Source: Rhodospirillaceae bacterium
GTDB taxonomy: Bacteria; Pseudomonadota; Alphaproteobacteria; UBA9219
Length of the DNA: 17,290 nt
Assembly (NCBI GenBank): GCA_003486725.1
Contig: DNGD01000191.1
Location: 1 to 17,290, forward strand
Direction of reading: 5' to 3'
Shown: positions 7,297 to 13,371 of the stretch, piece after piece
How positions within the stretch are numbered: position 1 is the first letter of the stretch
Layout of the letters: every line of letters begins with the position of its first letter
Notes under the pieces: model-generated
What the model was told of the DNA's origin: nothing
Seen by the model: only the letters and a program-made list of their open reading frames with translations
Databases searched by the model: none
Program-made: the position numbers and the translations under genes

Positions 7297-8172
7297 TTAC
7301 GATGCCTTTCTGAAAAGGTGAGCGGAAACGCCGCCAATCAACAAGACAAGGATAATCGCAAGCGCCGCATACAAGATAGGATGCTCCACGGCAAGCCGGC
7401 GGATCATGCTGGCCATACCAATCGGCTCGATCTTGAAGCTCGTTTCGCGGCTGGCCGCGACCGCGCCGCCACGGACTTCGTAGATCATCGCCTTATAGGT
7501 TCCGACCGGCACGTTCGGCGGCAAGTAAATATCTGCGCGAAACAATTTCTTGTCACGGATTTTCACAGCCGCAGGCAACTCGATATACAATCCTTTGGCC
7601 GCGCGATCCAGCTTAAGCCCCTCACCCGCCGCGCCGTTCAAAGATAACGCATTCAGACCGAGTGCCAATTTTTCAAGCGCATCGGGCTTCATCAGCTTGT
7701 TCAAAGGCTGCGAGGATAACACGGCGTAGAAACTGGGGACAGGCTCCAGCGTTTGCGGATTGTCATTCACCCAGATTCCATATTGTTTGATTTTGGCGCG
7801 GATCAAGGCCTTGGCGGGCGGACCTTCGAACACCACGATAATATCGGACTTCGAGGAGCGGAGCGCCCCGAAGACCGTCATGCGCGCACCGTCGAAATCC
7901 TCGGTCACCGGAATGAAATCTTCCGCCAGATCAACGACGGCTTCAGGCTCGGCATGGGCGACAGAAGACGCAAAAGGCGCAGCGAGAAGAACAAGCAGAT
8001 ATAATCCAATCGTCATCGCGAGCGAGCGCATGCGAGCGTGGCGATCCAGTCTGCCGCGTGTCCACGCGGCATTAGACTCTCCTGCGCGGCAGACGCCGCG
8101 AAGCTGGATTGCCGCGTCGGCCTTACGGCCTCCTCGCAATGACGGGAAAAGTGAGGAAAAAAGTTTCATCAT
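7297..8172 (-). CDS. TIGR02186/PF09608 family membrane-anchored protein with a repeat-derived N-terminal insert
   Basis: Alphaproteobacterial family of unknown function (Alph_Pro_TM), often encoded next to TauE/SafE permeases. The mature region (AEPEAVVDLAEDFIPVTEDFDGARMTVFGAL onward) should be periplasmic and ends in one membrane helix (ILYAALAIILVLLIGGVSAHLF) with a short cytoplasmic tail. A hydrophobic signal (TIGLYLLVLLAAPFASSVAHA) precedes it. The start is uncertain. ATG 8172 overlaps the safE stop (TGATG-type coupling) and gives 291 residues, but then about 45 residues from a palindromic repeat stand before the signal. ATG 8031 or 8016 would begin inside the repeat and have no good ribosome binding site. 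I favour 8172 on coupling grounds. Confidence 0.85.
   Translation of the reverse strand: MMKLFSSLFPSLRGGRKADAAIQLRGVCRAGESNAAWTRGRLDRHARMRSLAMTIGLYLLVLLAAPFASSVAHAEPEAVVDLAEDFIPVTEDFDGARMTVFGALRSSKSDIIVVFEGPPAKALIRAKIKQYGIWVNDNPQTLEPVPSFYAVLSSQPLNKLMKPDALEKLALGLNALSLNGAAGEGLKLDRAAKGLYIELPAAVKIRDKKLFRADIYLPPNVPVGTYKAMIYEVRGGAVAASRETSFKIEPIGMASMIRRLAVEHPILYAALAIILVLLIGGVSAHLFRKAS
8011..8144. repeat. 134-bp palindromic repeat (CGTCAT-YGCGAG ends) inside the PF09608 gene
   Basis: The ends CGTCATCGCGAG (8011-8022) and CTCGCAATGACG (8133-8144) are inverted copies with one mismatch. Inner arms CTGG-ATTGCC and GGCGATCCAG (about 8103-8112 and 8040-8049) extend the pairing. Small hairpins lie inside: GGCCGTAAGGCC near 8120-8131 and GCCGCGTG..CACGCGGC near 8053-8070. 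On the minus strand it is open for 44 codons in the frame of the PF09608 gene and separates the coupled start from the hydrophobic signal. It resembles the palindromic elements of Rickettsia that insert in frame into genes. It shares only the CGTCAT end with elements A and B. Confidence 0.8.
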
Positions 8173-9116
8173 CACAGCACCGTTACATCAATGGAGAAGA
8201 GAGTGTCGGGCGTGAACATCAGGTTCTTGAGCAGCATGCCGCCGACCCCCAAGATCAACAACGCCATCAGGAAGCGCGCGACTTCCGAGCGCAAATGCGA
8301 GGACAAACGCGCGCCAAAGGGAACGCCGATCACACTGCCCGACAGCAACAGAACGGCCAGCAGGAGATCAACCGTATGGTTGGAAACGCTTTGCATGACC
8401 GTGGCGGCCATCGAGGTAAAGATGATTTGCACCAGCGACGTGCCGTTCACAAGACGCGGCGGCATTTTCAGAATATAGATCATGGCTGGCACCATCACAA
8501 ACCCGCCGACGCCCAGCATCGACACCAGCATCCCCGCCATCACGCCCATAAAGAGCGGCAGCAGCATGCTGACGCGCAGATTGGAGGCCGGAAAATCCAT
8601 GGCCAGATTGGTGCCCGCGCCCCAACCCACCGTAATTCCCTTTTGGCTGTCAAGCGCCGGTTGCGGTATGCGCGGCGCGGCGCGGACGCGCTCTTCCTTT
8701 TTGAAAAGGCGCGGTGCCGTTTCCCACAGCATAAGGAGGCCAACAACGGACAGCAGCGAAACATAGCTGAGCGCGATAAACAGATTGATCTGGCCGATTT
8801 GCTTCAGCCATTTGAAAATCTGGACACCGATGCCGGTGCCGATCAGACTCCCGATCATCAGGATAAAGGCCATCTGGAAATCGATATTTTTCTTGCGCCA
8901 ATGCGCGAGCGCGCCGGACAGGCTGGTGCCCACCTGCTGGTTGGCTTGCGAGGCCACGGCGATGGCAGCAGGCACGCCCAAAAACGTCAGAAGCGGCGTC
9001 ATCAAAAAACCGCCGCCGATGCCAAACAAACCCGAGATAAAGCCGACCACAATGCCGATGCCCATCAGGACAAAGACGTTGATCGGCATTTCGGCAATCG
9101 GAAGATAAATGTCCAT
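8172..9116 (-). CDS. TauE/SafE family permease (probable sulfite/sulfoacetate-type exporter)
   Basis: Inner-membrane permease of the TauE/SafE family (PF01925), whose studied members export sulfite, sulfoacetate or related sulfur anions. The 314 residues hold about eight hydrophobic segments in two repeats. Each repeat carries the family glycine motif: GFISGLFGIGGGFLMTPLL (25-43) and SMLGVGGFVMVPAM in the second half. The ATG at 9116 is preceded by TAAGGA about 9 bases upstream. It is the first gene of a four-gene operon and its stop overlaps the next start. The ribosome binding site and leader lie in the first copy of a 32-bp direct repeat, so its upstream region has been replaced or duplicated by the cassette at 9118-9958. 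The substrate is inferred from family only. Confidence 0.92.
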   Translation of the reverse strand: MDIYLPIAEMPINVFVLMGIGIVVGFISGLFGIGGGFLMTPLLTFLGVPAAIAVASQANQQVGTSLSGALAHWRKKNIDFQMAFILMIGSLIGTGIGVQIFKWLKQIGQINLFIALSYVSLLSVVGLLMLWETAPRLFKKEERVRAAPRIPQPALDSQKGITVGWGAGTNLAMDFPASNLRVSMLLPLFMGVMAGMLVSMLGVGGFVMVPAMIYILKMPPRLVNGTSLVQIIFTSMAATVMQSVSNHTVDLLLAVLLLSGSVIGVPFGARLSSHLRSEVARFLMALLILGVGGMLLKNLMFTPDTLFSIDVTVL

Positions 9117-9117
9117 A

Positions 9118-9149
9118 AGATGATTTCCTTACATCTCAAGGTTATAAGA
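9118..9149. repeat. 32-bp direct repeat, copy 1 (contains safE ribosome binding site)
   Basis: This stretch is identical over 32 bases to 9927-9958, 809 bases away. It begins AGATGATTTCC and ends GGTTATAAGA, with a CCTT-N7-AAGG inverted core in the middle. On the minus strand it supplies TAAGGA just before the safE start. Confidence 0.95.
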
Positions 9150-9177
9150 TGAAAGAAGTTAAATTAAAATGACTTAA

Positions 9178-9834
9178 TTACGGCTGTACCAAAGCGCATT
9201 TGCTCGTTTCGCGCAGTTGTGTGGCGAAAGACTTACTTAAAAGAGACTGCATATCCGATCCCATCGACCTTCCCATTCCAACAAAGTTTCGGTCAAAATA
9301 ATCAGGTGTTCCAATGCGGGGCACGAAGTCCTCAGCCGCAATTTCAAAAGCCGTCACTGCCATTAAGACAACTTTCGCCGCGCATCTTTGAGCCGCATCG
9401 TGCCAAGCGCCTAACCTGTCCCAATAAGGACTTACAAAATAGACACTGTTAGAACACTCTCTGGAGGAAAGCGCCCCAACGCATGAGGTTGGTTTATAAA
9501 CAAAGCAGGTCAGTACAAGATCACCTGGAAGATTTAACTCAGGGCACAGAAAGTCCTGACGCTCACTATAGGCTATGTTTAGTGGAGTCAGGTCAAAATC
9601 GGGTGCAATGGCAATCCCCATTTCTCCGCATCGATCAATAGCGCGCGAGAAAAAATACCGATCATTTAACTTCAAGTCATTACAATCGTAGTAAGCGCCG
9701 ACCAGCGTGATGCTGCGTAATGGATCTAAACCAGTCGTCCCCTTCAATTTCATTTGCCAATCAGCACACTTTTTCCTGTGCCTGAAAAGCGGATCTGGAT
9801 TCATATCTGGCGTAAACCTAAAAAAACTCATCAT
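9178..9834 (-). CDS. Orphan cysteine-rich protein carried between direct repeats
   Basis: I do not recognise this 218-residue protein. It has no signal peptide or clear membrane helix and contains nine cysteines (in CADW, DCND, RCGE, LCPE, TCFV, SCVG, ECSN, RCAA and KCAL). It also has an aromatic-rich middle with alternating strand-like segments (LVLTCFVYKP, SVYFVSPYWD) and a helix AAQRCAAKVVLMAVTAFEIAAEDF. GAGGA lies upstream of two adjacent ATGs (9834 or 9831). Counted by eye, 9241-9780 is about 47% GC against about 63% for part of safE (8521-8640), suggesting foreign origin. It is the only gene between two identical 32-bp repeats and has its own AT-rich upstream region. The reading frame looks real; function is unknown. 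Confidence 0.75.
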   Translation of the reverse strand: MMSFFRFTPDMNPDPLFRHRKKCADWQMKLKGTTGLDPLRSITLVGAYYDCNDLKLNDRYFFSRAIDRCGEMGIAIAPDFDLTPLNIAYSERQDFLCPELNLPGDLVLTCFVYKPTSCVGALSSRECSNSVYFVSPYWDRLGAWHDAAQRCAAKVVLMAVTAFEIAAEDFVPRIGTPDYFDRNFVGMGRSMGSDMQSLLSKSFATQLRETSKCALVQP

Positions 9835-9891
9835 AATCCTCTTGCCTAAATGTCTCCCGTAAAATAGGCGACAGGCGAGATGAAAGCAATT

Positions 9892-9919
9892 TCTATAGTA
9901 TTATATTTAATGGATTCAA
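9892..9919 (-). promoter_or_regulatory. Possible promoter of the orphan cassette gene
   Basis: On the minus strand TTGAAT (9919-9914), a 16-base spacer and TATAGA (9897-9892) lie in a very AT-rich stretch about 60 bases before the gene. It is inside the repeat-flanked segment, so the cassette would carry its own promoter. Confidence 0.4.
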
Positions 9920-9926
9920 TTCGATG

Positions 9927-9958
9927 AGATGATTTCCTTACATCTCAAGGTTATAAGA
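9927..9958. repeat. 32-bp direct repeat, copy 2
   Basis: Exact second copy of 9118-9149 in the same orientation. The bases beyond 9958 no longer match those after 9149. The base before it matches only in patches (AT-G versus AT-A), so the safE start codon itself is not reproduced. Beyond it, the sequence to 10033 has no gene and would be the original safE upstream region if the cassette is an insertion. Confidence 0.95.
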
Positions 9959-10033
9959 CCTTCTGCCTCAAAATAAAAGACACGTTATTATGGTAAACGG
10001 TCACACGCGCCCTTAAAGCCCCTCCGGTATACT

Positions 10034-10063
10034 TTGGCGAAGAGGAATGTTTTGTGCTACACT
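10034..10063 (+). promoter_or_regulatory. Probable promoter of the BaeRF-phosphoribosyltransferase pair
   Basis: TTGGCG (10034-10039), an 18-base spacer and TACACT (10058-10063) with an extended -10 TGC (10055-10057). The leader to the ATG at 10122 would be about 50 bases. Confidence 0.45.
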
Positions 10064-10121
10064 GCGTTTCGCGTTTCGGTCTTCGTATGCGTCCCATCTG
10101 GTTCCAGAACGAGGAGGTGTT

Positions 10122-10637
10122 ATGCCGATGCAGAATCTCTCCCAAAAACCGCCCGGCACCATTTGGGTGCTTGTCGCTTCTGCCCAAAGCGCACACTTTT
10201 ATATCCTTCAGAAAACCGAGACGGAAAGGCCGTCAAGCTGGACGCGCCGGAATCCCCTTATCAGCAAAGACGAGCATGTCTCGCTTGTTCCCCTTCCCGA
10301 CATGGATTTTAAAGTAAAGACGCAGGACGTCTATGACGATCCCGCCGCGGGTCACACCACGACCCCATACCGCAACCTGCACAAAATGACCGAAGAGGAT
10401 TTTGCGCGGGACGTCGCCAAGCAGCTTGAGAAATCATTGGCCGAAGCGGCGTTTGATCATCTAACTCTTGTCGCGCCGCCACGCTTTATAGGACTCCTGA
10501 AAAAAGAACTGAGCGCCGCCGTGCAAAAGACAATTCTGGCCGAAGTGCCAAAGAATCTAATCCAAAACAACCTTGTGAACGAACAAGAGGTCATCGCGAA
10601 CGTCAAGGCAACCATTCCTATTGTTTTACCAACATGA
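10122..10637 (+). CDS. BaeRF / host-attachment family protein (PF10116)
   Basis: A 171-residue protein of the 'required for attachment to host cells' family (PF10116), now grouped with the bacterial archaeo-eukaryotic release factor-like (BaeRF) proteins. The family pattern is visible: TIWVLVASAQSAHFYIL at 13-29, an acidic TEEDFARDVAKQLEKSLAEAAFDHLTLVAPPRFIGLLKKEL (90-130), and EVPKNL (141-146). Family members are usually linked to stress or ribosome-related functions rather than to true adhesion; the activity is unproven. The ATG at 10122 has an excellent GAGGAGG site. Its TGA overlaps the start of the phosphoribosyltransferase gene by four bases (ATGA), so the two are translationally coupled. 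Confidence 0.87.
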   Translation: MPMQNLSQKPPGTIWVLVASAQSAHFYILQKTETERPSSWTRRNPLISKDEHVSLVPLPDMDFKVKTQDVYDDPAAGHTTTPYRNLHKMTEEDFARDVAKQLEKSLAEAAFDHLTLVAPPRFIGLLKKELSAAVQKTILAEVPKNLIQNNLVNEQEVIANVKATIPIVLPT

Positions 10638-11290
10638 TGCATTTGGCAGAATATCGGGATCGGCGCGACGCGGGCGTAAAACTGGCGCAGGCCCTCGCGG
10701 TCTATAGCCAGAAAAAGAACACCATCGTTCTGGCGCTGCCGCGTGGCGGCGTGCCGGTCGCGCAGGAAATCGCCACGCGCCTTCACCTGCCGCTTGATCT
10801 TATGCTGGTGAGAAAACTGGGCGTGCCGGGCTATGAAGAAATCGCGGTGGGTGCCATCGCCGACGGGTCCGTCGTCTTTTTGGATCAGGCGTACATAGCC
10901 CAGATGGCCTTGTCGCAAGGAACCGTTGATGCCCTTATTGCACGCGAGACGGCGGAGCTGGAGCGGCGCAACGCGCTCTACCGCCAAGGACGCCCGCCGC
11001 CGGACGTCGAAGGGCGAACGGTTATTCTTGTGGATGATGGCGTGGCAACGGGCGCCGACATGCGCGCCGCCGCACGCTCTGTACGCGCCCGCAAGGCGTC
11101 GAAAATTGTGATCGCCATTCCGGTTGCGCCCGCCACATCGCTGGAAGCTTTGGAAGAAGAAGCCGACGTCGTTATCTGTCCCTTGGTGCCGGACTTGTTT
11201 TTCGCCGTCGCGCAGGCCTATGAGAGCTTCCGTCAGGTCAGAGACGCGGAAGTGCTCTCCATTCTCAGTGGAGCGCAAGCACCAGATTAA
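10634..11290 (+). CDS. Phosphoribosyltransferase-fold protein (PF00156)
   Basis: Type I phosphoribosyltransferase fold of 218 residues. The PRPP-binding loop is ILVDDGVATGADM at 131-143, with the two adjacent acidic residues conserved, and there is a PRGGVPVA segment at 36-43. Stand-alone proteins of this group are common in stress-gene clusters and have no fixed base substrate. Nothing here ties it to purine or pyrimidine salvage. The start overlaps the BaeRF gene stop. The gene converges on the DUF1428 gene with only six bases between stops, leaving no room for a terminator. Confidence 0.9.
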   Translation: MMHLAEYRDRRDAGVKLAQALAVYSQKKNTIVLALPRGGVPVAQEIATRLHLPLDLMLVRKLGVPGYEEIAVGAIADGSVVFLDQAYIAQMALSQGTVDALIARETAELERRNALYRQGRPPPDVEGRTVILVDDGVATGADMRAAARSVRARKASKIVIAIPVAPATSLEALEEEADVVICPLVPDLFFAVAQAYESFRQVRDAEVLSILSGAQAPD

Positions 11291-11296
11291 AGCCAC

Positions 11297-11668
11297 CTAC
11301 TCCCAAGCGCAGAACTCCACCATCGACTTGAAACCGCCATAGGCCATCTTCTTGCAATCGAAGGGCATGTCTTTCGGATCCATCATCTTGGCCAGACGCG
11401 GATCCTTCATAACCTTGGCGTTGATACGATCACGCGCTGCACGGGATTTGAAAACGATCCAGGAGAAGATAACTGTCTCGCCCCGTTTAAGCTTGAGCAT
11501 TTTAGTAAACGGCACACCCATCTTCACGCTTAGATCATCGCCCACGCATTCACGGTACTCCAGCGCACCGTGATCTTTCCAGACTTCTCCCGCCTTCTTC
11601 GCCATGCGCAGATAGGCCTTCACCTCCTTTTTCGGGATAGGAATTACAAACCCGTCGACATAGTCCAT
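11297..11668 (-). CDS. DUF1428 (YbaA-like) protein
   Basis: A 123-residue protein of the DUF1428 family (PF07237; E. coli YbaA belongs to it), with a dimeric alpha+beta barrel-type fold and unknown function. The whole protein follows the family pattern: MDYVDGFVIPIPKKEVKAYL at the start, HGALEYRECVGDD, FSWIVFKSRAARDRINAKVMKDPR, and MPFDCKKMAYGGFKSMV near the end. A very strong AGGAGG site lies about 8 bases before the ATG. It follows the small coiled-coil membrane protein gene by 21 bases, so these two may be co-transcribed. Confidence 0.92.
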   Translation of the reverse strand: MDYVDGFVIPIPKKEVKAYLRMAKKAGEVWKDHGALEYRECVGDDLSVKMGVPFTKMLKLKRGETVIFSWIVFKSRAARDRINAKVMKDPRLAKMMDPKDMPFDCKKMAYGGFKSMVEFCAWE

Positions 11669-11689
11669 GTCACACCTCCTTTTTTAGGA

Positions 11690-11989
11690 TCAGGGGGCTG
11701 GCGGTTCAGGGGCTGGCGGTTCAGGGGCCACATTTTCTTTGATCTTGTCTGTGGTCTCTTCGATTTTGTCGCCCGTTTCCTTGATCACTTCGTCCATCTT
11801 TTGAACCGGCGCACTCTCTTTCATTTCCTTCACGGCCTTATCAACGTCTTGTGACAATTCGTTGACAGCTCCCCCGACGCGCTCTGACGCCTTTTGGTTA
11901 TCCTTCATCGTCAGCACGCCATAGGCCAGCAGAGCGACGACAAGCGCAACGGTGACGACGAGACAGCCTCTGTATTCAGTCGTTTTCAT
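11690..11989 (-). CDS. Small membrane-anchored, coiled-coil/amphipathic protein
   Basis: A 99-residue protein with an N-terminal membrane helix (CLVVTVALVVALLAYGVLTM, about 9-28) and then a highly charged helical stretch (about 29-87; KASERVGGAVNELSQDVDKA) that resembles YtxH-like or apolipoprotein-like amphipathic repeats. The C-terminus is a PEPPA repeat encoded by a 15-base tandem DNA repeat (11694-11708 and 11709-11723). The ATG at 11989 has AGGAG about 6 bases upstream. It probably faces the periplasm from the inner membrane. It lies between the fasciclin and DUF1428 genes. No enzymatic motif is present. The function is unknown, but such proteins are often stress- or envelope-associated. 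Confidence 0.7.
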   Translation of the reverse strand: MKTTEYRGCLVVTVALVVALLAYGVLTMKDNQKASERVGGAVNELSQDVDKAVKEMKESAPVQKMDEVIKETGDKIEETTDKIKENVAPEPPAPEPPAP

Positions 11990-12031
11990 GGGGCTCTCCT
12001 TTTGCAAACGGGGATCTCACTCAACCTTCAG

Positions 12032-12820
12032 TCAATAATTATCCGGATCCCTTGGCTGCGGGTTGTAGCCCAACGGCAGCTTATAGATCACGCTGGGCGA
12101 TCCAGCTGGTGCCCGGTACACATCACCGACATTCGGATAAGGATCAAGCGTCCGATATGTCGTGGTGGACTCTTCGCTCAGCATTTGTGGCATAAAGGAT
12201 GATGGCTGGACGCGGAACGGAGCCATTTCCTGACTGCTCATAATCACCCCATCGATCCGGTAAAGGCGTATCCCGCTCCCTTGATATGTGTTGGCATAAT
12301 CATATTCTGTCGGTCTTTCTTTGAGCCATTCGTTCGGAAAGAGCACGCGATGCCTCTCCACCGTGAATTGTCCCGTGTAAAGTTCATCAACATTCAAGCG
12401 ACGGGTGCCGAGGGTCGGGATGCCACCGCCCCATTGCGAAAAGCGACCGATACTCTCGTTTCTGGGCACGATATGATTACGCAAAACAGCGGCAACTTCC
12501 GCCGAGCATTGCACCGAATAAAAACAAGGAAAAGCGTTCGGATGTATCCGCGAGAACGCCGCATTGGTGGGCGCAAAGATCGTGTAATTTCTGCTGTTGC
12601 TTATCTCGTTAATGACGCCCGTATTAATAAGCCCCTGATAGAACATCGTCAGGTCGCCTTGGTCTTCAAGCGCACTTCTCACATACCAGTAGGAGCCGTC
12701 GCCCCCGCTGTCGCTGTAGTCGCGCGTTTGCATGCCGCCCCCACCACACGCCGCTAGTGTAAGGAGGAGCGCTGATGAGACAAGGAGCCTATTAAGTTTT
12801 ATTGTATGAGAGTTTTCCAT
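12032..12820 (-). CDS. Fasciclin (FAS1) domain lipoprotein
   Basis: A predicted lipoprotein of 262 residues. The signal ends in a lipobox LAAC with Cys25 followed by GGGG, placing it at the outer or inner membrane facing the periplasm. One FAS1 domain spans about 48-195, with both hallmark segments: YTIFAPTNAAFS (79-90, H1) and the H2-like VLRNHIVP (112-119), ending in IRLYRIDGVIM. FAS1 domains mediate adhesion or matrix interaction. The last ~65 residues are Pro/Tyr-rich and unassigned. The ATG at 12820 has AAAGG about 7 bases upstream. It belongs to a same-strand run of envelope genes with gaps of over 40 bases, so shared transcription is uncertain. Confidence 0.88.
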   Translation of the reverse strand: MENSHTIKLNRLLVSSALLLTLAACGGGGMQTRDYSDSGGDGSYWYVRSALEDQGDLTMFYQGLINTGVINEISNSRNYTIFAPTNAAFSRIHPNAFPCFYSVQCSAEVAAVLRNHIVPRNESIGRFSQWGGGIPTLGTRRLNVDELYTGQFTVERHRVLFPNEWLKERPTEYDYANTYQGSGIRLYRIDGVIMSSQEMAPFRVQPSSFMPQMLSEESTTTYRTLDPYPNVGDVYRAPAGSPSVIYKLPLGYNPQPRDPDNY

Positions 12821-12995
12821 GGGAATGCCTTTCTGTTGGTTGATATAAACCAAAATCACGAACACATCTTCACTGACTAAAACAGGGGTCTACAACGGCA
12901 CCAACCTTGCCCTTCGCGCCTCGGCTTGAATCAGCCCGCGCGCCTTAAATCGGGAAAGGCTATCACCCTAACATCGTTCGCCTAACATCGCGTGC

Positions 12996-13238
12996 TTAAC
13001 GCCAAATGGGCTCACCCAGATCGACGTCTTGCTTCTTCGTCAGCGCGCCCGCTGCCGCGCCAACACCGGCGCCGACGACCGCACCTGTCGCAGGACTGCC
13101 CATAAGCGCACCGCTTACCGCACCCACGCCAGCGCCAATACCGGCACCACTAAGCGCGCGATCACTCGTCTTCGTTCCGCATCCGGCCAGCAAGGCCAGA
13201 ACCGCGACAGACAGTGTGATGTTTTGTAAAATTCTCAT
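12996..13238 (-). CDS. Glycine-zipper lipoprotein
   Basis: An 80-residue lipoprotein with a signal peptide and lipobox LLAGC (Cys20). A glycine zipper follows (GAGIGAGVGAVSGALMG and GAVVGAGVGAAAGAL, about 31-65), which forms two short membrane-inserting helices, and then a polar tail ending EPIWR. It resembles OsmB/SlyB-like small envelope lipoproteins that respond to osmotic or envelope stress; the specific role is inferred from the family only. The ATG at 13238 has GGAGG six to seven bases upstream. It has its own extended -10 promoter, so it is probably monocistronic. The gap 12821-12995 downstream shows no gene. Confidence 0.85.
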   Translation of the reverse strand: MRILQNITLSVAVLALLAGCGTKTSDRALSGAGIGAGVGAVSGALMGSPATGAVVGAGVGAAAGALTKKQDVDLGEPIWR

Positions 13239-13282
13239 AGCACCCTCCATTCGTTCGGAACTGTGTTGCCTTGAGCGAACGG

Positions 13283-13291
13283 ATTATAGCA
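13283..13291 (-). promoter_or_regulatory. Extended -10 promoter of the glycine-zipper lipoprotein gene
   Basis: The minus strand reads TGCTATAAT here, a consensus -10 with the TGN extension. No clear -35 is visible at 17 bases (ACCTAT). The leader of about 38 bases contains inverted arms CGTTCG / CGAACG (13281-13252). Confidence 0.6.
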
Positions 13292-13371
13292 CAAAATGAC
13301 CAGACATAGGTAATAATTCAGATTCGACTAATTTATGAATAACTTATCGCGGCGCAAAAGTGTCGGATCGC

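Noticed and set aside
6207..7313. Plus-strand frame of 368 codons opposite nfu and usp
   Set aside because: It spans two well-supported minus-strand genes and the gap between them, and has no recognisable domain.
8109..9152. Long plus-strand frame (347 codons) opposite safE
   Set aside because: Translation is Q/H/R-rich and low in complexity, as expected from the antisense of a membrane protein gene. safE is unambiguous.
10457..11296. Minus-strand frame of 279 codons opposite the phosphoribosyltransferase gene
   Set aside because: The PRPP motif and coupled start on the plus strand are decisive; the minus frame has no motif.
11694..11723. 15-base tandem repeat
   Set aside because: It encodes the PEPPA repeat at the C-terminus of the small membrane protein and needs no other explanation.
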